Shown: positions 59,389 to 64,000 of the stretch, piece by piece
How positions within the stretch are numbered: position 1 is the first letter of the stretch
How the letters are laid out: every line of letters begins with the position of its first letter
Source of the DNA: Lentzea californiensis
Lineage (GTDB): Bacteria > Actinomycetota > Actinomycetes > Mycobacteriales > Pseudonocardiaceae
Assembly (NCBI RefSeq): GCF_024648825.1
Contig: NZ_JANBBE010000007.1
Location: 372,001 to 436,000, forward strand
Direction of reading: 5' to 3'
DNA length: 64,000 nt
Notes under the pieces: model-generated
What the model saw: only the letters and a program-made list of their open reading frames with translations
Databases searched by the model: none
Told to the model about the DNA's origin: nothing
Made by a program: the position numbers and the translations under genes

Positions 59389-59962
59389 TCACCCCGTACG
59401 AGGTGGTGTCCGGGTCGAGTTGCACGGCGACGCGGTAGTCCGCCGCGCCCGCGGGCCTGACCTCGATCAGGTAGCCGTCCTCGTCCGACGCCCGGTCCCG
59501 CCAGGTGAACAGGATCCCGTTGGCGTGTTTCACCTCCGCCTTCAGATCCGCCGCAGCCGCCTCGGGTGAGGCGACAGGCGCCCCGCCCCCGCCGGTCTCG
59601 ACCGGCGCGGTCCAGTCCGGCCCTTCGATCTCCGGCACCTCGTCACCCAGGGGCAACGTGACGTCCACAGTGGCCGAAGCGGGTCCGCTGTACGGCCGGA
59701 CCCGGTAGTAGAACTCGGTTTCCGGGATCAGGTCCGGGTGCTCGTAGGTGTTCTTCGCCGGTGTGGCGAACTCCAGGATCGTGTAGTCCCCGTCCCGGGT
59801 GTTCGCGTACTCCACGACCTGCCCGGCCGACCCCGCCTCCGGACGCCAGTGCAGCGTCACGTCGACCGGCGAGGTCAGCTCGGACTTCAGCACGGGGTCC
59901 TGCTGTTCCTGGCCACAGGCAGCCAGGAACAGCAGGAGTACCACAGCCGGGCGTCGGATCAC
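59291..59962 (-). CDS. Lipoprotein with two Fn3-like domains
   Basis: 223 residues. Lipobox FLAACGQ. Two Fn3-like segments (VDVTLHWRPEAGSAGQVVEY...EFYYRVRPYSG and ILFTWRDRASDEDGYLIEVRP...TYRVRAFRFG). Its ATG overlaps the stop of the secreted-lectin-like gene upstream (ATGA). Surface carbohydrate or protein binding is possible. Confidence 0.82.
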   Translation of the reverse strand: MIRRPAVVLLLFLAACGQEQQDPVLKSELTSPVDVTLHWRPEAGSAGQVVEYANTRDGDYTILEFATPAKNTYEHPDLIPETEFYYRVRPYSGPASATVDVTLPLGDEVPEIEGPDWTAPVETGGGGAPVASPEAAAADLKAEVKHANGILFTWRDRASDEDGYLIEVRPAGAADYRVAVQLDPDTTSYGVITLPDEKTATYRVRAFRFGSPSNLTRQTTGKA

Positions 59963-60561
59963 TTGCGCCAGAACCGGACGTTGCTCCAGGTGACCGTGGC
60001 GGGGCCTTGGCCGCTGGAGGTCCTGTACGCGCCGAACTTGTCGTAGAAGCTCGTACCCGAACTCGCGTAGGTGTGCGCACGCGAGCCGTTGATGTACGTG
60101 CGGTGTTCCGTGGCCGTGTTGTGCACGGTGTTCACGCGCACGGTCGCACCCACGGTCGCGCCGGTGGCGATGGTCGCACCACCGTGCACGGCGTACAGCC
60201 GGCCGCCGCGTTCCACGGCGAGCATCCAGAACGGTCCCGCGCTGGGGGCCTCCCGGAACGTCTGCTTGAGACTGATGCGGGTGCCGCCGAGACTCGTGAT
60301 CCGGAAGCTCCCCTCGAACTGGCGCGTGCCGCCGGTGTAAGTGGCGTAACGCCGCTCGGCACGCTGGTCACCGCTCGCGGTGGAGCAGGTGAGCTGGAAA
60401 GTCAGGTTGCTGACGGTGCCGCAGCCGCGTTCCTGAACGGTGAACGACGGCGAGTAGCTGGTCCACGGACCCGTCTCGACCTGAGCCCGTGCCGGTGTGA
60501 CCGACACGAGCAGACCGGTCGCCAGCGCGATCCCCGCGACGCTGCGGAGTCGTTTGGACAT
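59959..60561 (-). CDS. Secreted jelly-roll (polysaccharide lyase-like) protein
   Basis: 200 residues from ATG 60561, preceded by GAGGAGGT. Signal peptide ends near TPARAQ. FEGSFRITSLGGTRISLKQTF, GGRLYAVHGG, and the closing FYDKFGAYRTSSGQGPATVTW..VRFW match concanavalin-like jelly-roll proteins such as PL7/PL20-type lyases. Catalytic residues cannot be verified. Likely binds or cleaves a polysaccharide (tentative). Confidence 0.7.
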   Translation of the reverse strand: MSKRLRSVAGIALATGLLVSVTPARAQVETGPWTSYSPSFTVQERGCGTVSNLTFQLTCSTASGDQRAERRYATYTGGTRQFEGSFRITSLGGTRISLKQTFREAPSAGPFWMLAVERGGRLYAVHGGATIATGATVGATVRVNTVHNTATEHRTYINGSRAHTYASSGTSFYDKFGAYRTSSGQGPATVTWSNVRFWRK

Positions 60562-60577
60562 ACCGATACCTCCTCAA

Positions 60578-60599
60578 AACGTGCTGAGGACAGCACGTT
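60578..60599. promoter_or_regulatory. Hairpin just upstream of the jelly-roll gene's ribosome-binding site
   Basis: AACGTGCTG-AGGA-CAGCACGTT, perfect 9-bp arms, directly upstream of the GAGGAGG. Candidate operator or 5' mRNA structure. Confidence 0.4.
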
Positions 60600-60641
60600 C
60601 TCTCAGGGGGCGGTAGCGGGAGCGTAGCCGATAATGATCGG

Positions 60642-61529
60642 ATGTTCGACCTCCATCGGCTGCGACTGCTGCGAGAGCTCTCCCAAAGGGGGACGCTCGC
60701 CGCTGTCGCGCAGGCGTTGAACTACAGCCCGTCGTCGGTGTCGCAGCAGCTCTCGCTGCTGGAGACCGAGGTCGGGGTGCCCCTGCTCGAGCCGGTCGGG
60801 CGGCGGGTGAAGCTCACCCCGCAGGCCGAGATCCTGGTGCGGCACACCGAAGAGGTGCTCGCCCGGCTGGACCAGGCCGAGTCGGAGGTCGCCGCGTCGC
60901 TGCACGAGATCACCGGCACGCTGCGGGTCGCGACGTTCCAGACGGCGGCGCTGGCGTTGATCCCGGCGACGCTGGCCCGCATGAGGGACGAGCACCCGTC
61001 GCTGCGCATCGAGTTCCAGGTGCTCGACCCTGCGGAAGCGCTTTCCGCCCTGCACGCCAGGGACTTCGACCTCGTGTTCGTGGAGGAGTGGCCGGACCAG
61101 CCGGAGGCCAGGCTCAGCGGGCTGGAGTACCGGGAACTGTGCCGGGACCCGATCCGGCTGGCCGTCCCGCGTGGACTGCCGGTCGACGAGATCGGCTCCT
61201 ACCCGTGGATCATGGAGACCGGCGGCTTCCCACAGCGGATCTTCAACGTGAACTGGTGCCGGCACAACGGCTTCGAGCCGGACGTGCGCTTCTCCTCCAC
61301 CGACGTGCTGGTGAAGCTGCGGTTCGTGGAACGGGGTCTCGCCGTCGCGTTGCTGCCGGATCTCGTCTGGTACGACCGGGAGATCACGGTCGACCTGCAC
61401 GAGCTGCCGGTGCCGATGTCCCGGCTGCTGTTCACTGCGGCACGGGCAGGACGAGGTCAGCATCCCGCTGTGCGGGCGTTCCGCGAGGCGCTGGCGCTGT
61501 CCGTAGCGCCGCTCCGACCCCCGCGATGA
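60642..61529 (+). CDS. LysR-family transcriptional regulator
   Basis: 295 residues. HTH at the N-terminus (LRLLRELSQRGTLAAVAQAL, SPSSVSQQLSLLE), then a substrate-binding domain with two lobes (LRVATFQTAALALIPATL; FDLVFVEEW). Convergent with EamA (98-nt overlap), divergent from the jelly-roll gene. Target unknown; could regulate EamA or neighbours. Confidence 0.93.
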   Translation: MFDLHRLRLLRELSQRGTLAAVAQALNYSPSSVSQQLSLLETEVGVPLLEPVGRRVKLTPQAEILVRHTEEVLARLDQAESEVAASLHEITGTLRVATFQTAALALIPATLARMRDEHPSLRIEFQVLDPAEALSALHARDFDLVFVEEWPDQPEARLSGLEYRELCRDPIRLAVPRGLPVDEIGSYPWIMETGGFPQRIFNVNWCRHNGFEPDVRFSSTDVLVKLRFVERGLAVALLPDLVWYDREITVDLHELPVPMSRLLFTAARAGRGQHPAVRAFREALALSVAPLRPPR

Positions 61530-62322
61530 TCACCAGCGCCATGCCGCCCAGCGAGACCAGGCTCAGGTGCTGGCCGAGCAGCAACGCCCCGGCGAGCGCC
61601 GCCGCGGCGGGTTCGAGCGCGAGCACCACGCCGAACGTCGCGGCCTCCAGCGTCCTGAGCGCCTTGATCTCCAGCGCGTACGGGATCGCGGACGCCAGCA
61701 GCGCCACGAAGGTGCCCAGCAGCAAGATTTTCGGTTCGAACAACGTGGCACCGGCCGCCGACAGCCCGTACGGCAGGGTGAGCGCGGCCGCGACCAGGCT
61801 GGCCCCGGCGACACCGCCGATGCCGAGCCCCGCGGTCGCGACCTTGCGGCCGGCCAGCACGTAGCAGGCCCAGAACGCGGCCGCGAACAACGCGAGCGCC
61901 ACACCGATCAGGTCGAGCTTCGCGCCGGTGTACTCGCGCACGCCCAGCACGACGATGCCCACGAGCGCCAGTCCGACCCACAGGAAGTCCCTGGGCCGCC
62001 TGCTCAGGACCGCCGCGAGCCCGAGCGGCCCGAGGAACTCGATCGTGACCGCCACGCCGAGCGGGATCCGGTCGAGCGCGAGGTAGAACGTGCCGTTCAT
62101 GCCGGCCAGCGTCAGCCCGAGCACGATCGTCTCCTGGCGGATCTTCGGCCTGGCGACCAGTGCCAGCATCAGCGCCGAGATGCCGAGCCGGAGCGCCGTG
62201 GCACCCGGTGCGCCGATCTGCCCGAAGAGCTGGCTCGCGAACGCCGCACCGAACTGCAGGAAGATGACCGAGCCGAGGACCAGGAAGACCGCCATGCGCC
62301 CAGTCTCGGTTCCGAGGTCCAT
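61432..62322 (-). CDS. EamA/RhtA-type DMT transporter
   Basis: 296 residues, ten TMs in two EamA halves, with FYLALDRIPLGVAVTIEFLG and FGVVLALEPAAAALAGALLL typical of RhtA/threonine-homoserine type exporters. Start ATG 62322 (ATG 62295 also possible). The C-terminus overlaps the convergent LysR gene by 98 nt. Confidence 0.88.
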   Translation of the reverse strand: MDLGTETGRMAVFLVLGSVIFLQFGAAFASQLFGQIGAPGATALRLGISALMLALVARPKIRQETIVLGLTLAGMNGTFYLALDRIPLGVAVTIEFLGPLGLAAVLSRRPRDFLWVGLALVGIVVLGVREYTGAKLDLIGVALALFAAAFWACYVLAGRKVATAGLGIGGVAGASLVAAALTLPYGLSAAGATLFEPKILLLGTFVALLASAIPYALEIKALRTLEAATFGVVLALEPAAAALAGALLLGQHLSLVSLGGMALVIIAGVGAALRTAPAPRGTPAQRDADLVLPVPQ

Positions 62323-62388
62323 TCAGTACAGCGAACGTCTGCGAGCGATATCGTTCGGTTTTTCCGAACATTTAGACTGGCCGGTGCG

Positions 62389-63297
62389 ATGAGACGCAAA
62401 CCCTCCTCCCCTCTCCCCCAGCGCCACGGCCTGGACGCGGCCCGGCTGAAGCTGCCCTCCGAGGGCGCCTGGCCGTCGTTGCGCGAGCACCTCGTGGAAC
62501 GCCTGCCGCGAGTGGCCGCCGAGCGCATCGACGAGATGCTGGCCGAGGAACGGATCTGGGGCGTCGCCGGCCCGCTGGGCGCCGACGCGCCGTTCGTGCC
62601 GGACTCCTACATCTGGTTCCACCGCGACCTGCCGGTGGAGGTGCCGGTGCCGTTCGAGGTCGGGGTGGTGTACCAGGACGACGACATCGTGGTCGCGGAC
62701 AAGCCGCACTTCCTCGCGACGATCCCGCGCGGCGCGCACATCATGCAGACCGCGCTCGTGAAGCTCCGCGACTCGCTGGGCCTGCCGGACCTGTCGCCCG
62801 CGCACCGGCTGGACCGCGTGACGGCCGGGCTGGTCCTGTTCGTGGTGCGCCGGGAGACGCGCGGCAAGTACCAGACGATGTTCCGCGACCGGCTGGTGCG
62901 CAAGGAGTACGAGGCGATCGCGCCGTACGACCCCGAGCTGGAGCTCCCTCGCGTCGTGCGCTCCCGGATCATCAAGGAACGCGGCGTCATCACCGCGTTC
63001 GAGGTCGACGGCGAGCCCAACGCCGAGACACATGTGTCCCTTGTGGAGCATCGCGGCGCGCTGGGGCGCTACCACCTGAAACCGCTGACCGGCCGCACGC
63101 ACCAGCTGCGCCTGCACATGTCCGGGCTCGGCGTGCCGATCGTGAACGACGACTTCTACCCGGTGCTGCGGGACCGTCCGCTGGACGACTTCTCCTCGCC
63201 GCTGCAGCTGCTCGCCCACACGTTGTCGTTCAAGGACCCCGTGTCGGGCGTCGACCGGTCGTTCACCTCGGGGTTGAAGCTGTCCGCCTGGTCATGA
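62389..63297 (+). CDS. RluA-family pseudouridine synthase
   Basis: 302 residues from ATG 62389. Catalytic Asp in AHRLDRVTAGLVLFV, with LKPLTGRTHQLRLHMSGLGVPIVNDDFYP. The N-terminus carries an S4-like region of RluA type. Isomerises uridine in rRNA or tRNA. Overlaps the convergent kinase-like gene by 6 nt (TCATGA). Confidence 0.94.
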   Translation: MRRKPSSPLPQRHGLDAARLKLPSEGAWPSLREHLVERLPRVAAERIDEMLAEERIWGVAGPLGADAPFVPDSYIWFHRDLPVEVPVPFEVGVVYQDDDIVVADKPHFLATIPRGAHIMQTALVKLRDSLGLPDLSPAHRLDRVTAGLVLFVVRRETRGKYQTMFRDRLVRKEYEAIAPYDPELELPRVVRSRIIKERGVITAFEVDGEPNAETHVSLVEHRGALGRYHLKPLTGRTHQLRLHMSGLGVPIVNDDFYPVLRDRPLDDFSSPLQLLAHTLSFKDPVSGVDRSFTSGLKLSAWS

Positions 63298-64000
63298 CAC
63301 GTGGGTGCGGCGGGTGTCGATCGGCTGCGGTTGCCAGACCTGGCCCATCCGGTCGAGCAACCGTGCGGCGAGCGCGCTCATCTCCGGATGGGTCTCGGTG
63401 AACGTCGCCACGACCCGCGCCCGGAACATCAGCCGGCCGCGTGCGGTCGTGCTGTACCAGAACCAGTCCTCGTCGACGACCCTGGCGAGGTGGTCGGTGC
63501 CGTCCCGCTCGGCGCGCTGCACCAGCGCGTCACCGCTCACGAACCACCGCACGCACGCGTCCTCGAGCCCGGCCGTGAAGCCGCGTTCCTCGAAGTAGGC
63601 CTGCTCGGCGGCCTCCCGCAGCTCCCTGGGCGTCTCGCTGACGGTCGCGCAGGTCGGGAAGCCGATGCGGAGGTAGACGACCTCGGTCAGCCCGTCGCCC
63701 AGTGCCGCGCCTTCGAAGTCGACGAACCTCGCTCCCCGCGGTGAGTACATGTCGTTGCCGGGACACGGGTCACCGTGCAGCAGGTCGAACTTCCCGGAGT
63801 CCTCGAGCACCAGTTCCTCCTCGGCGCCCCCGATCTCCACCTCCATCGCCCGCACGAACCGCAGGAACGGGACGGGGTCCGGGACCACCTGGCGTGGCAG
63901 CAGCCCGGCGTGCTCCGGTCCGGTGGCCATGTGCAGACGGGCGAGGCCGCGGGCGTAGGCGATCACCCAGTCCTCCCCGAACGGGTCGGAGCGCAGCCGT
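63292..64000 (-). CDS. Aminoglycoside-phosphotransferase-like kinase, N-terminus off the right edge
   Basis: 236 residues visible. The APH/choline-kinase loop is HGDPCPGND (Asp catalytic, Asn metal) and FVDFEGAALGDG (DFG-like Asp). The remainder is helical. The start lies beyond 64000. Acceptor unknown; resistance cannot be inferred from this fragment. Confidence 0.82.
   Translation of the reverse strand, partial: RLRSDPFGEDWVIAYARGLARLHMATGPEHAGLLPRQVVPDPVPFLRFVRAMEVEIGGAEEELVLEDSGKFDLLHGDPCPGNDMYSPRGARFVDFEGAALGDGLTEVVYLRIGFPTCATVSETPRELREAAEQAYFEERGFTAGLEDACVRWFVSGDALVQRAERDGTDHLARVVDEDWFWYSTTARGRLMFRARVVATFTETHPEMSALAARLLDRMGQVWQPQPIDTRRTHVS

Overview
The window is very GC-rich, with GTG and TTG starts, dense ATGA/GTGA stop-start overlaps, class E sortase-type and lipobox signals, an actinobacterial-type SOS box and a PAC2 protein. 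It is the chromosome of a filamentous actinomycete. The gene set fits the Pseudonocardiaceae (Lentzea, Saccharothrix or Lechevalieria type), but that family placement is inference from style and content, not a database match. No rRNA, tRNA or CRISPR array was seen.

Layout. (1) 1-10193, minus strand: a surface-glycan operon with a polyprenyl-phosphate sugar transferase, Gfo/Idh/MocA dehydrogenase, NAD-dependent epimerase, DegT aminotransferase, a 1591-residue secreted DUF4082 protein and a NeuD-like acyltransferase that runs off the left edge. (2) 10569-15780: small housekeeping genes, then a translationally coupled pair made of a TRPM-type SLOG + SLATT protein and a stand-alone SLATT protein (a nucleotide-sensor/membrane-effector arrangement of the conflict-system type), a HAD phosphatase, and an orphan TnpB element bounded by hairpins. 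(3) 15787-21725: an unusual zinc-ribbon SDR, a short Ku preceded by a LexA/SOS-box match, a large TM0106/DNA2-like helicase whose nuclease residues look lost, and a sortase-anchored protein. (4) 21782-31221: PIG-L deacetylase, subtilisin with its divergent TrmB/LuxR-type regulator, S41 peptidase, a large membrane hydrolase-like protein and a SodC-like lipoprotein.

(5) 31226-41335 is a class II lanthipeptide-type locus: HTH/P-loop regulator (divergent), LanM with an intact cyclase zinc site, a 62-residue coupled peptide that contains no cysteine, a LuxR-family AAA regulator, and a MacA/MacB-like adaptor-ATPase-permease set. No C39-peptidase LanT is present. The cysteine-free candidate substrate makes this the most intriguing system in the window.

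(6) 41567-49749: metabolic and housekeeping genes (AKR, SDR/MarR pair, flavin enzymes, thyA-folA, YciI, YjbR, PAC2, DUF4230). A 166-bp palindromic MITE with perfect 23-bp inverted repeats and a TA duplication sits exactly in the shared CTAG stop of two convergent genes and leaves both stop codons intact. (7) 49814-58279: a Ser/Thr kinase locus convergent with an Fn3/beta-propeller protein-MoxR-DUF58-transglutaminase operon, resembling the PFNA-type cluster of other actinobacteria. (8) 58468-64000: small membrane and secreted proteins, LysR regulator, EamA transporter, RluA-type pseudouridine synthase and a partial aminoglycoside-phosphotransferase-like protein.
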